Origin: Pedobacter sp. L105 | GTDB taxonomy: Bacteria; Bacteroidota; Bacteroidia; Sphingobacteriales; Sphingobacteriaceae | Length of the DNA stretch: 64,000 bases | Assembly (NCBI RefSeq): GCF_009765875.1 | Contig: NZ_LMUP01000010.1 | Location: forward strand, 62,001 to 126,000 | Direction: 5' to 3' | Part shown: in pieces, positions 33,991 to 42,438 of the stretch | Layout: each line of letters starts with the position of its first letter | Numbering within the stretch: position 1 is the stretch's first letter | Program-made: the position numbers and the translations under genes | The notes under the pieces: generated by a model | What the model was told of the DNA's origin: nothing | Databases searched by the model: none | The model's input: only the letters and a program-made list of their open reading frames with translations

Positions 33991-35169
33991 ATGAAACGTT
34001 TAATTCCATTTCTGCTGATTATCAGCATTGCTTTTGCACTTAATTTTTATGTTCTTTCGGGATTGCTTAGTTTAAGCTCTTCAGCATATGTCACACCTGT
34101 TTTCTGGATATGCATTATGGCGATCTACGGATCTCTTTTTTACGCCATCAGGAGAATGGCAAAATATGGCATGGATCTGTTTTTCAAAATCGTAAGCCAT
34201 GTAGTGCTTACCTTATTTGCCTCAGAACTGGTGCTCGTTATTGTATTATTTATTGGCGATATCTACAGGTTGATTACTGGTACAGCAAGAAATAGCTATT
34301 GGGTAGATACCGCATTCATTCTTTTTCTGCTGACCATCCTTCTATTTATTTACGGGATGATTGTTGGGAAGTACAATTACAGGGTGATCAAACATGTGCT
34401 GCATTTTGACGAACTGCCAGAAAATTTTAATGGTTTTACTATTCTGCAGATCTCTGATGTTCATGCCGGTAGCTTTAATAATCCTGCTGCCGTACAAAGG
34501 GGCATCAATATGATCAAAGCACAGCAGGCAGATCTTTTTGTTTTTACCGGAGACCTGGTGAACAATAAGGCAGAAGAGATTAAACCCTGGATCAGTTATT
34601 TCTCGCAGATTAAAGCTCCATATGGCCAGTTTTCTATCCTCGGAAACCATGATTACGGAGATTATGTAAAATGGAATACAGAAACAGAGAAAAAGGCTAA
34701 TCTTCAGCAATTGAAGGTTTACCACCAGGAATTGGGATTTAAATTGTTACTGGATACACACGTGGAAATTAAAAAAGACGGACAGCACATTATCCTTGCC
34801 GGTGTAGAAAACTGGGGCGTAGGATTTGGTGAGCGTGGTGATTTAAAGAAGGCCATGGAGAATACCAGTGTCAGCGATTTTAAAGTATTACTTTCACACG
34901 ATCCAACACATTGGGAAGCGCAGGTAAAACAGTCGCCAGCAAATATCCAGCTTACCTTAGCAGGCCATACCCATGGCATGCAGTTTGGGATAGAAGCATT
35001 TGGAATCAAGTGGAGCCCTGTAAAATTCCGCTATAACCATTGGGCCGGTTTAAAAACTGAAAATGGAAGAACGCTGAATATCAACCGGGGATTTGGTTTC
35101 ATTGGTTTTTCCGGCCGTGTAGGCATCTGGCCTGAAATTACTGTTATTGAATTGAGAAAAACCCGTTAA
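33991..35169 (+). CDS. Membrane-anchored metallophosphoesterase
   Basis: 392 residues. Four N-terminal helices (about residues 5-130) precede a calcineurin-like phosphoesterase domain with all metal motifs: ILQISDVHAG, FTGDLVNN, SILGNHDYGDY, LLSHDPTHWE and LAGHTHGMQFG. The pattern and the membrane anchor resemble YkuE/YaeI-type phosphodiesterases, which are candidates for phospholipid or lipid A-related substrates. The substrate is not known. A strong hairpin follows the stop. Confidence 0.9.
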   Translation: MKRLIPFLLIISIAFALNFYVLSGLLSLSSSAYVTPVFWICIMAIYGSLFYAIRRMAKYGMDLFFKIVSHVVLTLFASELVLVIVLFIGDIYRLITGTARNSYWVDTAFILFLLTILLFIYGMIVGKYNYRVIKHVLHFDELPENFNGFTILQISDVHAGSFNNPAAVQRGINMIKAQQADLFVFTGDLVNNKAEEIKPWISYFSQIKAPYGQFSILGNHDYGDYVKWNTETEKKANLQQLKVYHQELGFKLLLDTHVEIKKDGQHIILAGVENWGVGFGERGDLKKAMENTSVSDFKVLLSHDPTHWEAQVKQSPANIQLTLAGHTHGMQFGIEAFGIKWSPVKFRYNHWAGLKTENGRTLNINRGFGFIGFSGRVGIWPEITVIELRKTR

Positions 35170-35206
35170 TCTTTCATTTAAAGGGGCATTGAATCGAAAA
35201 TTATAG

Positions 35207-35254
35207 TTTAAACCAAAACAGGCTGTCCATACGGGCAGCCTGTTTTGGTTTAAA
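35207..35254. terminator. Strong bidirectional terminator hairpin
   Basis: A perfect 19-base inverted repeat, 35207-35225 against 35236-35254, with a 10-base loop (tccatacggg). It lies between the convergent genes ending at 35169 and 35291, with A/T-rich outer stem ends on both sides. Confidence 0.85.
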
Positions 35255-35290
35255 GAATTTATCGCCCCTATGAAGCGCCAATGGTTAGCC

Positions 35291-35638
35291 CTATGCGTAA
35301 ATATATAATTTACTGTCTCTAACCGGCTGGCCTTTGATCGCCAGGTATTCGCCTCTATTATCTCTTAATGCTTTGATCACAAAAGGATCATTTCCTTTTT
35401 CAGCCTCTTCAAAAGCAATCTTTAGCCTGTCGATATGGGTATCGGCATTTACTTTCCATTTTTTATCCTGGTATTGGAAATAAGCAAAAACGATACGTGT
35501 ATCCCCTTTTAATTTTCCATCTAACCTGATAAATGAAGGATTAGCTTTTTTCAACGGCTCTACGGCTTTGGTATAAAACGTTTTAAAATCTGCGAAGATT
35601 TCTTTTGTATTGGTCATTGGTATATTTGTTTCTGACAT
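35291..35638 (-). CDS. Hypothetical small soluble protein
   Basis: 115 residues, charged, with no signal peptide or membrane helix. Visible blocks are EIFADFKTFYTKAVEPLKKANPSF, VFAYFQYQDKKWKVN and VRDSKLYIYA at the end. No domain is recognised. It is placed 44 bases downstream of the large triple-domain glycosyltransferase gene on the same strand, so cotranscription is possible. Confidence 0.6.
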   Translation of the reverse strand: MSETNIPMTNTKEIFADFKTFYTKAVEPLKKANPSFIRLDGKLKGDTRIVFAYFQYQDKKWKVNADTHIDRLKIAFEEAEKGNDPFVIKALRDNRGEYLAIKGQPVRDSKLYIYA

Positions 35639-35682
35639 GATTTGTAATTTTAACGCCGCCCCTAAGGGCTGCGCTGTATTTG

Positions 35683-38600
35683 TTATTGTTCTTTTACGTT
35701 ACCGGTACGTTTTAAATTTCCCCAGCCTTCCAGCTCACCTTTTAAGGCTTTGCGTATAGACCTGAATAATACCAGGTACATTAGCTGTCTCCAGTAAAAA
35801 CGCTGAGGTATGATATAAAGCAGTTTTTTGTAAGATTCTTTTTCCATCCTAAATGCTATTCCGGCAAAGAGCAGATCCACTACGATGAATATACAATAGT
35901 AGAAGAACACTTGTCCGAAACCATTATGCAAACTCATCAGACTTCTTACGCCTTCTACATTAAGGGAGTTAACGGACGATAAGGAGTAAATTCCGGTAAT
36001 GATAGAAAGCAGCATAAAGAAATCTGCCAGCGGAGAAAACAAAGGTAATATGATCTGGTAGATCAATATGTTAGGCATACCTACCATACCGAAATAACCA
36101 TATTTTTTGTTAAATAATGTTTTCCTGTTTTTCCAGAAACTTTGCATCACACCAAAACTCCATCTTAAGCGCTGTTTAAGCAACATGTTTACGGTTTCGG
36201 GAGCTTCTGTATAAGCAATAGCAGAATCACAGTTTCTTACTTCATAACCAGCCCTTAAAATACGCATGGTTAAATCGCAATCTTCAGCAAGGGTGTCTTT
36301 AGTGAAACCGCCTACTTCTTCCATAACTGCCCTTCTAAAAGCTCCGATAGCGCCAGGTACAACGGTGATCGTATTCAGGATATCAAAAGCCCTCCTGTCC
36401 ATATTCTGAGCCGTGATGTACTCGATCGACTGCCAGTTGGTGATCAGGTTATTTTTGTTTCCAACTTTCACGGTACCCGCAACGGCAGCGATTTCATCTT
36501 CATAGAAATAACGCATCAATTCGGTGATCGCATCGGTTTTCAACTGTGTATCTGCATCAATACAAATTACAAATTCCGAATCTGTATGCTGGATACCATA
36601 ATTAAGCGCGGTCGCTTTACCTCCGTTAGGTTTGGTAAATATTTTTACCTGTGGCATATGGCCAAAGGCTTCTTTAACCAATTCTACCGTGCGGTCTTTA
36701 GAACCATCATCCACAAAGATAAATTCTACATTTGGATAGGTGGTTCTCAGTAAACTATTGATTGTATTTACTACTGTCACCTCTTCATTGTAGGCAGGAA
36801 TGATCACACTCACCTTCATGTCGGGGTTTTTCAGTAAAAACTCTTTTTCCTTTTTAGAATCGATTTTCTGTTTGATCGCCAGGATGGCAATAAATACACT
36901 TCTTAAGATCGCCAGGATAATAGCCAGGGTGAAAATAAAGTTCAGGGCTAATGTTCCGTAAGAGAATGCTTTAAGGAACAGGTCATCACCAGAACTGATA
37001 AAGTCACTGCTGTTTAATTGTACTGCAGGCATCAGATCATCTCTTTTTTTACCTATCAGCTGACCAATGGTAGAAAACTCATATCCATGGGATTTAAAGT
37101 ATTTAATGATCCTTGGCAGGGCTTCCACTGTTGCGGCACGGTTACCTCCGGCATCATGCAGCAACAATACATTTCCAAGCGATTGCTGTTTCACTACAGC
37201 ATCGAAAATCTCATCAGCAGTAATTCCCGGCTGCCAGTCCTGCGGGTCAATAGACTCTCCTATGTTGATATAATTCTGGTCCCTGCTTTGTACCACAGGC
37301 AAAATCTCCGCAGAAGTTGTTGGTTCTGCATCTGCATTGTATGGAGGCCTGAATAGGATTGTACTGTGTCCAGTAACGGACTCAATGATCTTTCTGGTGG
37401 CGTTTAATTCAAAATTCACCCTTTCCGGTCCCATCTTAGACATATCCGGATGGAAGAACGTATGGTTTCCAATTTCGTGCCCCAGGTTATATTCCCTCAG
37501 CAAAATACCCATATTCTGTTCGGCCATGATACCGACTACAAAGAAGGAGCCGGGAACTTTCTCTTCCTGAAGGATATCCAGGATTTCAGGTGTATATACA
37601 GGATCAGGTCCGTCGTCAAAGGTCAGCACGATTTTCTTTTCCTGGTGGCCATAACGGCGGATACTATATTTTGTAGGCAGATCCACATAGTTCTGACCGG
37701 AAATGGTGAAATCTGACGTATCTAGTTTCACATCGATCTTTCCTGCTTTTGGAATAGATACCAAATCGAGCACTTCACCTTCACCAGAATAATCAATCCT
37801 GTCATTTAATCCGATATGTGTTAATCTTTTTAAGTCTACGCCTGATTTTCTGACTGAATCGATACTCAGATCTTTGGAGATGAAAGTCCATAACCTTGGA
37901 TCTTCCGATCCCATACGCCAAACGGCGATACCTGCAACACCCCAGTCATCCGCTTTCCTGATCAGGTTAAAATTGGTAGCGGCATCCGTAAAATAAACTT
38001 CATGTTTCAGATCAGATTCATCTTTATACGTGTAGTTCAGATTGGCTGTAATAGGATTATACATCACTTTTCCGCCATATCTGCTGGCAGTAGCAATTGC
38101 CTGTTGATAGGTAATGGTCTTTCCTACGTCTCCATCCGGCCAGTCATAACCATAACAGGCCAGGGCCAGCATCACCTTGTCTGAAGATATTTTCTCACAT
38201 ACCTTGTCCAGCTGCTCTTCTACCCATTGCTGATTTGAAATATCACCGGCATTGCTGCTTTCGCTATGCTGATCATAGGCCATGATAAAGATAAAATCGT
38301 TGTATTTATCCAGTATCGAAAGGTTATAGTCTTCATTATCAGGAGAGATATCCTGAGAAACCAGCAGGTGTTCTGCATGTAGCTTTTCGTATAAGTTCTT
38401 TTGAAAAGCGGTTAAAGGAGCATCTGTTTTTTCAGTTAGTTCCTCAAAATCAACATTGACACCGGCATAACCATAACCTTTCAATTTTTTGATCAGGTTG
38501 GCAATAAAGCGGTTCTGCAGATCTTTATCCTGTAATAGTTTATGGATAGCTTTCCCGTCAAACTGATCTCCGGTATAGTTAGAGACCATTGCAATGGCCG

Positions 38601-39078
38601 TCTTTTTATTTTTGCGGATCAGTTTCATAGCATCAGGGTCTACCTGATCAATCAATGTATCTGCACCATTTTTGATAAAAAAGGACTCTGTAACTACCAT
38701 ATCGAGTTGTTTGATATGGTCTTTCAAGTCGTCCAGTGACTGCGGGTCCCAGTTTACATAAAAACCCGCGTTGATACGTACTTTATTGTTAGGGTTTTTC
38801 AGGCGGTGTATTTTCTGATCCTGCCTGATCTTTAACAATCTCTTTTTGGAGATATTAAATTCCTTAAAGGTGGTCGATTTTTTAATCTGCTCCAGTTGTT
38901 TTTTACTTAACGTGGTTGCGGAGCTGATTTGTGGTAATGTTGGATAATGATTGGATACCAATGTATAAGCTACACAGGCAGTTGCAATAATAAAGACAAT
39001 AATCAGCAGCCTTGTTACCCACTGAAAGGTTATCCATCTGCTTTTTTTGGTAGTCTGAAAAATTTGTTTTTCGGGCAT
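35683..39078 (-). CDS. Triple fusion: GH18-like domain, NodB polysaccharide deacetylase, and GT2 processive glycosyltransferase
   Basis: 1131 residues. A membrane helix (about 18-42) precedes a GH18-like domain (about 95-430) with GYGYAGVNVDFEELTE, which keeps the Asp and Glu of the DxxDxDxE motif. A NodB deacetylase (about 475-680) follows with VLTFDDGPDP, the zinc site NHTFFHPDM and LFRPPY. Then come helices near 700-740 and a GT2 synthase with VSVIIPAYNEE, FVDDGSKDRT, CIDADTQ, AEDCDLT and the QRLRW motif, followed by pore helices. All activities needed to make and deacetylate a poly-GlcNAc-type (PNAG or chitin-like) polymer are in one chain, with the deacetylase on the outside. The product is inferred. 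Confidence 0.92.
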   Translation of the reverse strand: MPEKQIFQTTKKSRWITFQWVTRLLIIVFIIATACVAYTLVSNHYPTLPQISSATTLSKKQLEQIKKSTTFKEFNISKKRLLKIRQDQKIHRLKNPNNKVRINAGFYVNWDPQSLDDLKDHIKQLDMVVTESFFIKNGADTLIDQVDPDAMKLIRKNKKTAIAMVSNYTGDQFDGKAIHKLLQDKDLQNRFIANLIKKLKGYGYAGVNVDFEELTEKTDAPLTAFQKNLYEKLHAEHLLVSQDISPDNEDYNLSILDKYNDFIFIMAYDQHSESSNAGDISNQQWVEEQLDKVCEKISSDKVMLALACYGYDWPDGDVGKTITYQQAIATASRYGGKVMYNPITANLNYTYKDESDLKHEVYFTDAATNFNLIRKADDWGVAGIAVWRMGSEDPRLWTFISKDLSIDSVRKSGVDLKRLTHIGLNDRIDYSGEGEVLDLVSIPKAGKIDVKLDTSDFTISGQNYVDLPTKYSIRRYGHQEKKIVLTFDDGPDPVYTPEILDILQEEKVPGSFFVVGIMAEQNMGILLREYNLGHEIGNHTFFHPDMSKMGPERVNFELNATRKIIESVTGHSTILFRPPYNADAEPTTSAEILPVVQSRDQNYINIGESIDPQDWQPGITADEIFDAVVKQQSLGNVLLLHDAGGNRAATVEALPRIIKYFKSHGYEFSTIGQLIGKKRDDLMPAVQLNSSDFISSGDDLFLKAFSYGTLALNFIFTLAIILAILRSVFIAILAIKQKIDSKKEKEFLLKNPDMKVSVIIPAYNEEVTVVNTINSLLRTTYPNVEFIFVDDGSKDRTVELVKEAFGHMPQVKIFTKPNGGKATALNYGIQHTDSEFVICIDADTQLKTDAITELMRYFYEDEIAAVAGTVKVGNKNNLITNWQSIEYITAQNMDRRAFDILNTITVVPGAIGAFRRAVMEEVGGFTKDTLAEDCDLTMRILRAGYEVRNCDSAIAYTEAPETVNMLLKQRLRWSFGVMQSFWKNRKTLFNKKYGYFGMVGMPNILIYQIILPLFSPLADFFMLLSIITGIYSLSSVNSLNVEGVRSLMSLHNGFGQVFFYYCIFIVVDLLFAGIAFRMEKESYKKLLYIIPQRFYWRQLMYLVLFRSIRKALKGELEGWGNLKRTGNVKEQ

Positions 39079-39249
39079 TTGTGTGTTTAATAGTAATTAA
39101 CCAGGATATAAAACTACAGTAATATAAGGTTTAAACGCAAATATGGTGCCTACGTAATTTACCAAAATCCTAATATTTGACAAATATAAGGATTGAATTT
39201 GACAAAAAAACCGTAGATAATGAGGACTTTTGCAGGATTCGTAATTAGT

Positions 39250-40353
39250 ATGGAACCAGAAAGCCAAAAACCTTTGCAGCGCAAAATCATTCACATTGAT
39301 ATGGATGCGTTTTATGCTGCTGTAGAACAGCGGGATTTCCCCCAGTACAGAGGGAAACCCCTGGTTGTTGGTGGGTCTCCGGATGGCAGAGGTGTAGTGG
39401 CAACGGCAAGTTATGAGGCCAGGAAATTTGGTGTCCACTCTGCTATGTCTGCCCGCAGGGCTATACAGCTTTGTCCTGAAGCCCTTTTTGTAAGGCCCAG
39501 GTTTGATGCTTATAAAAGCGTATCGGTGAGTATCCGCGAGATATTTCACCGTTATACGGATCTGATAGAACCCCTTTCGCTGGACGAAGCCTACCTTGAT
39601 GTAACAGAAGACAAGCTAAATATAGGCTCAGCCCTGGAAATTGCTAAACAGATTAAAGACGCTATCCGCGACGAGCTTAACCTGTCTGCATCTGCAGGTG
39701 TTTCCAGCAATAAGTTTATTGCCAAGATTGCATCCGATATGAATAAACCTGATGGTTTAACTTTTATCGGCCCCTCCAAAATACAGGCATTTATGGAGAA
39801 ACTGCCTGTAGAAAAGTTTTTTGGCGTGGGCAAGGTAACGGCCGACCGAATGAAAAAGATGGGATTGCATACCGGTGCTGATCTGAAACAGCTTTCTGAG
39901 CAGGAACTGGTGCGGAAGTTTGGCAAAACCGGCAGGTTTTATTTTAAGATTGTGCGTGGAATAGATGAAAGACCGGTACAGCCACACCGGATCTCTAAAT
40001 CACTGGGAGCCGAAGATACCTTCGAGCAGGACTTAGTTTACCTGGAAGAGATGGTAACGGAACTGGAGCAAATCGCTGAAAAGGTAACCGAACGACTGGA
40101 GAAAAGTAATTTAAAGGGAAAAACATTGACCCTCAAAATCAAATTCAACGATTTCAAGCAAATCACCAGGAACCAATCCTTCATCACTCCTGTTAATGAT
40201 TATCTGTCCATCATTACTGCAGCAAAGGAACTGCTGGTAAAAGCTGATATAGAAAACAGGTCAGTACGCCTGCTGGGTATTTCCTTAAGTAATTTCGGAA
40301 ACACAATTCTTACAACTAAAACGATTGATCCTGATCAGCTCGAGTTGTTCTAA
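39250..40353 (+). CDS. dinB: DNA polymerase IV (Y-family translesion polymerase)
   Basis: Error-prone lesion-bypass polymerase. It starts MEPESQKPLQRKIIHID at 39250; the longer frame from 39220 adds only MRTFAGFVIS. Catalytic carboxylates are in IDMDAFYAAVEQRD (palm, near residue 17) and SLDEAYLDVTED (near residue 107). FGVGKVTADRMKKMGLHTGADL (helix-hairpin-helix) and the little finger follow. The end TIDPDQLELF resembles the beta-clamp-binding motif of Pol IV (QxxLF-type). About 367 residues, of normal length. No LexA box was identified upstream. Confidence 0.95.
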   Translation: MEPESQKPLQRKIIHIDMDAFYAAVEQRDFPQYRGKPLVVGGSPDGRGVVATASYEARKFGVHSAMSARRAIQLCPEALFVRPRFDAYKSVSVSIREIFHRYTDLIEPLSLDEAYLDVTEDKLNIGSALEIAKQIKDAIRDELNLSASAGVSSNKFIAKIASDMNKPDGLTFIGPSKIQAFMEKLPVEKFFGVGKVTADRMKKMGLHTGADLKQLSEQELVRKFGKTGRFYFKIVRGIDERPVQPHRISKSLGAEDTFEQDLVYLEEMVTELEQIAEKVTERLEKSNLKGKTLTLKIKFNDFKQITRNQSFITPVNDYLSIITAAKELLVKADIENRSVRLLGISLSNFGNTILTTKTIDPDQLELF

Positions 40354-40414
40354 TTCATTTTAAAAGATGATGCCTCAGCGGCCCTCTTGTCAAAATCATC
40401 TCCTGCCGAAACTA

Positions 40415-41584
40415 TTAAGGAATCACTTCAAAAATCATGAACTGAGCTTCTTCTTTTGGATTGAAATTATTATCAGCGGCAAAAATCAATGTCTGATGTC
40501 CGTTGGGCAATTTTGGGCCAAAGGTTGCCCCTTCGATATTATCGATATAGATACCCAGATCATCCATATTTAGCAGCAGCTTCTTTTTTATAGGATGCGA
40601 TACTGGTGTTTTGATCATGGATTTCAGGTTGATGATATTATCGGCACCTTTCAGGTCTGCCATAAACACTTTCAGATTGGTTCCCTTTCCACCAGAATAG
40701 GCACGTTCAGTAACCAATAGCCGATCATCCCCTAACCAGAGAATATCAGGGATGCCATTATTAATTTCTGCTCCTTCTTTTGCCGGCGGCAGGGCTATAG
40801 GCTCCAGCTCATAGGCATACTGAGCGGTGTTCTTCTTGTTTTTCAGGTCGAACTGATATATTCTTACAAAAGCCTTATTACGCACCAGGCCGGCACGCGG
40901 GCCATCCTGATATAAAGGTTCTTCGAGGTTAACAAACAACGTTTTAAAATCATTTGCAAATGTTAGTCCTTCCAGCACGCCGTTTCTCCTGGGGCCACTT
41001 TCAGTCAATCTCATTCTTAAATTATCTGGCAGGGGAATACTGTCTATATATTTACCATTAGTGGAGATCACCGTAATGGTCGGATCAATCAGCGTGGTAT
41101 CTTCGGGCGAAACAATGCGGTCACCTTCACTTGTCCAGGTGAGCTGATGCGTAATTCCATTGTAACGCATCCCTTCCGGATCGGTAGTTCTGGTGGCATG
41201 TTTGGTCAGCTGAGGATAAGAACTGCCATCTTTCTGGAGCATGGTATGCACTCCGGTAATAGTTACCTGGTCTATTCCTTTCGCAGAAATATCAATTTTG
41301 GCCGTGTAAAACCTTGCCGGATTAATGTGCGAGCGATCGTCGCTGATCAAGTAATAGGTATTACTTTTAGGATCAAAATCTATGCTGGAAAGCCCCCCTA
41401 CTGTAGTGTTGGCAAAAGCCTGGTTATAAGGCAACACATAGGTATTAAGGTATTTTAACTGGCTTACGCTGGTAAGAAGAACTGGCTGTTTTACAGCGAC
41501 ATTTCTACTGGCACAGCCACTTAAAACCAATACTGCAAATAATAAGATTAAGCTTGTGCGGAAATGACTGCTGATACGAACCAT
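40415..41584 (-). CDS. Lipoprotein of the esterase-like phytase family (PF13449)
   Basis: From the Met at 41584, about 389 residues: the type II signal ends in the lipobox VLSGCAS. The mature part is a beta-propeller-like phytase/esterase-like domain with FANTTVGGLSSIDFDPKSNTYYLISD, RTTDPEGMRYNG, RRNGVLEGLTFANDFKTLFVNLE and DLGIYIDNIEGATFGPKLPNG. Family members are thought to hydrolyse phosphate or carboxylic esters outside the cell; no assay-backed substrate is known. A good promoter (41609-41640) lies upstream. Confidence 0.87.
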   Translation of the reverse strand: MVRISSHFRTSLILLFAVLVLSGCASRNVAVKQPVLLTSVSQLKYLNTYVLPYNQAFANTTVGGLSSIDFDPKSNTYYLISDDRSHINPARFYTAKIDISAKGIDQVTITGVHTMLQKDGSSYPQLTKHATRTTDPEGMRYNGITHQLTWTSEGDRIVSPEDTTLIDPTITVISTNGKYIDSIPLPDNLRMRLTESGPRRNGVLEGLTFANDFKTLFVNLEEPLYQDGPRAGLVRNKAFVRIYQFDLKNKKNTAQYAYELEPIALPPAKEGAEINNGIPDILWLGDDRLLVTERAYSGGKGTNLKVFMADLKGADNIINLKSMIKTPVSHPIKKKLLLNMDDLGIYIDNIEGATFGPKLPNGHQTLIFAADNNFNPKEEAQFMIFEVIP

Positions 41585-41608
41585 GTAATATGTTTTGATA
41601 ACAGGAGA

Positions 41609-41640
41609 CAAATATACTCCCGCTGCACTGTTTATTTCAA
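41609..41640 (-). promoter_or_regulatory. Promoter of the phytase-like lipoprotein gene (-7 TATATTTG, -33 TTG)
   Basis: On the minus strand TATATTTG (41616 to 41609) has a TTG (41640 to 41638) 21 bases upstream. The expected transcription start is about 18 bases before the ATG at 41584. This is the best full promoter match I found, and it supports the 41584 start over the one at 41611. Confidence 0.5.
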
Positions 41641-42014
41641 TTTATCTTTTAATGATTGCAGAAAAAGCAACAATTTTCTGGATTTTTAGTGATGGGAGAT
41701 AAAGATATCTAATCAAATAATTTTGCTCTGGTATATCCAAATGGAGACCTGATGTAAAATGTCACATTAAAAAATAAAATCTTGTAAATAATTGAAAATC
41801 AACATACAATAAATTTCATTTTAAGCTAGATTTCAAAACATATAAAATAATTTCCGTCATTTTGTTAAGCTGACGTTAAGCAGGCGCAAATATTATCAGA
41901 AAAAACCTGTTTTCTTTAACAGGATCGTAACATTTGACGCGATTTTTAAAAAAATTAATTATTAAATTTAGGCATAAGTATTGTTATAAGATTCACCAGA
42001 ACTATTTAATCCCT
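41641..42014. other. AT-rich intergenic region with no gene
   Basis: About 370 bases between the divergent genes. Beyond the minus-strand promoter at its left edge I see only a short hairpin cctgtt/aacagg (41906-41923) and a near-consensus TAAATTTA at 41963-41970, upstream of the DUF3606 gene. No RNA gene is recognised. Confidence 0.5.
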
Positions 42015-42224
42015 ATGAATATGCTCAGACATACCTATTACGATAAAAACGAAATGAGAATGCCAGACAGAACCAGTATCGACCTGACTGAATATTATGA
42101 TGTAGAATATTGGTCGAAGAGATTTGGTGTGAGCCCTGAGTTATTAGCTAACGCCGTAAAAGCATCCGGTACTACCGTAGCTGATGAAGTAGAGTTATAT
42201 ATCAGAAATAAATATCCTTTTTAA
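42015..42224 (+). CDS. DUF3606 domain protein
   Basis: 69 residues from the ATG at 42015 (MNMLRHTYYDKN; a second ATG is at 42021). The family core is seen as DRTSIDLTEYYDVEYWSKRFGV then ELLANAVKASGTTVADEVELYI. Cytoplasmic, of unknown function; members are common in soil Bacteroidota and Proteobacteria. It is followed after 3 bases by a small membrane protein gene, so the two probably form an operon. Confidence 0.8.
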   Translation: MNMLRHTYYDKNEMRMPDRTSIDLTEYYDVEYWSKRFGVSPELLANAVKASGTTVADEVELYIRNKYPF

Positions 42225-42227
42225 TTG

Positions 42228-42425
42228 ATGAGGGAATTTAAACTGGGCAGTATATTAATTATTGCCGCGATGCTGGTAATCGCCTACTTTGTGGTTAAAT
42301 ATATCGTTTTTCCATTATTTAACCTGGCATTGGGGCTGGTTGCAGGCATTATGTCTGCACTGATTACTGTCATCATCATACTGCTGATCTATTACTACCT
42401 GAAAGAGATTTTCGGGAGAAAATAG
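42228..42425 (+). CDS. Small membrane protein of unknown function
   Basis: 65 residues from the ATG at 42228 (MREFKLGSILIIAAMLVIAYF). Two long hydrophobic segments cover most of the chain: about residues 6-27 and 29-58. It ends with the basic tail KEIFGRK. The last bases and stop form part of a weak hairpin (42419-42437) with a T run, which may end the transcript. Convergent with the cardiolipin synthase gene. Confidence 0.7.
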   Translation: MREFKLGSILIIAAMLVIAYFVVKYIVFPLFNLALGLVAGIMSALITVIIILLIYYYLKEIFGRK

Positions 42426-42438
42426 ATCAGCTATTTTT

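Noticed and set aside
42419..42437. Terminator overlapping the stop of the small membrane protein gene
   Set aside because: A 7-base AT-rich stem with a T run is too weak to list as a firm feature; noted in the gene entry only.
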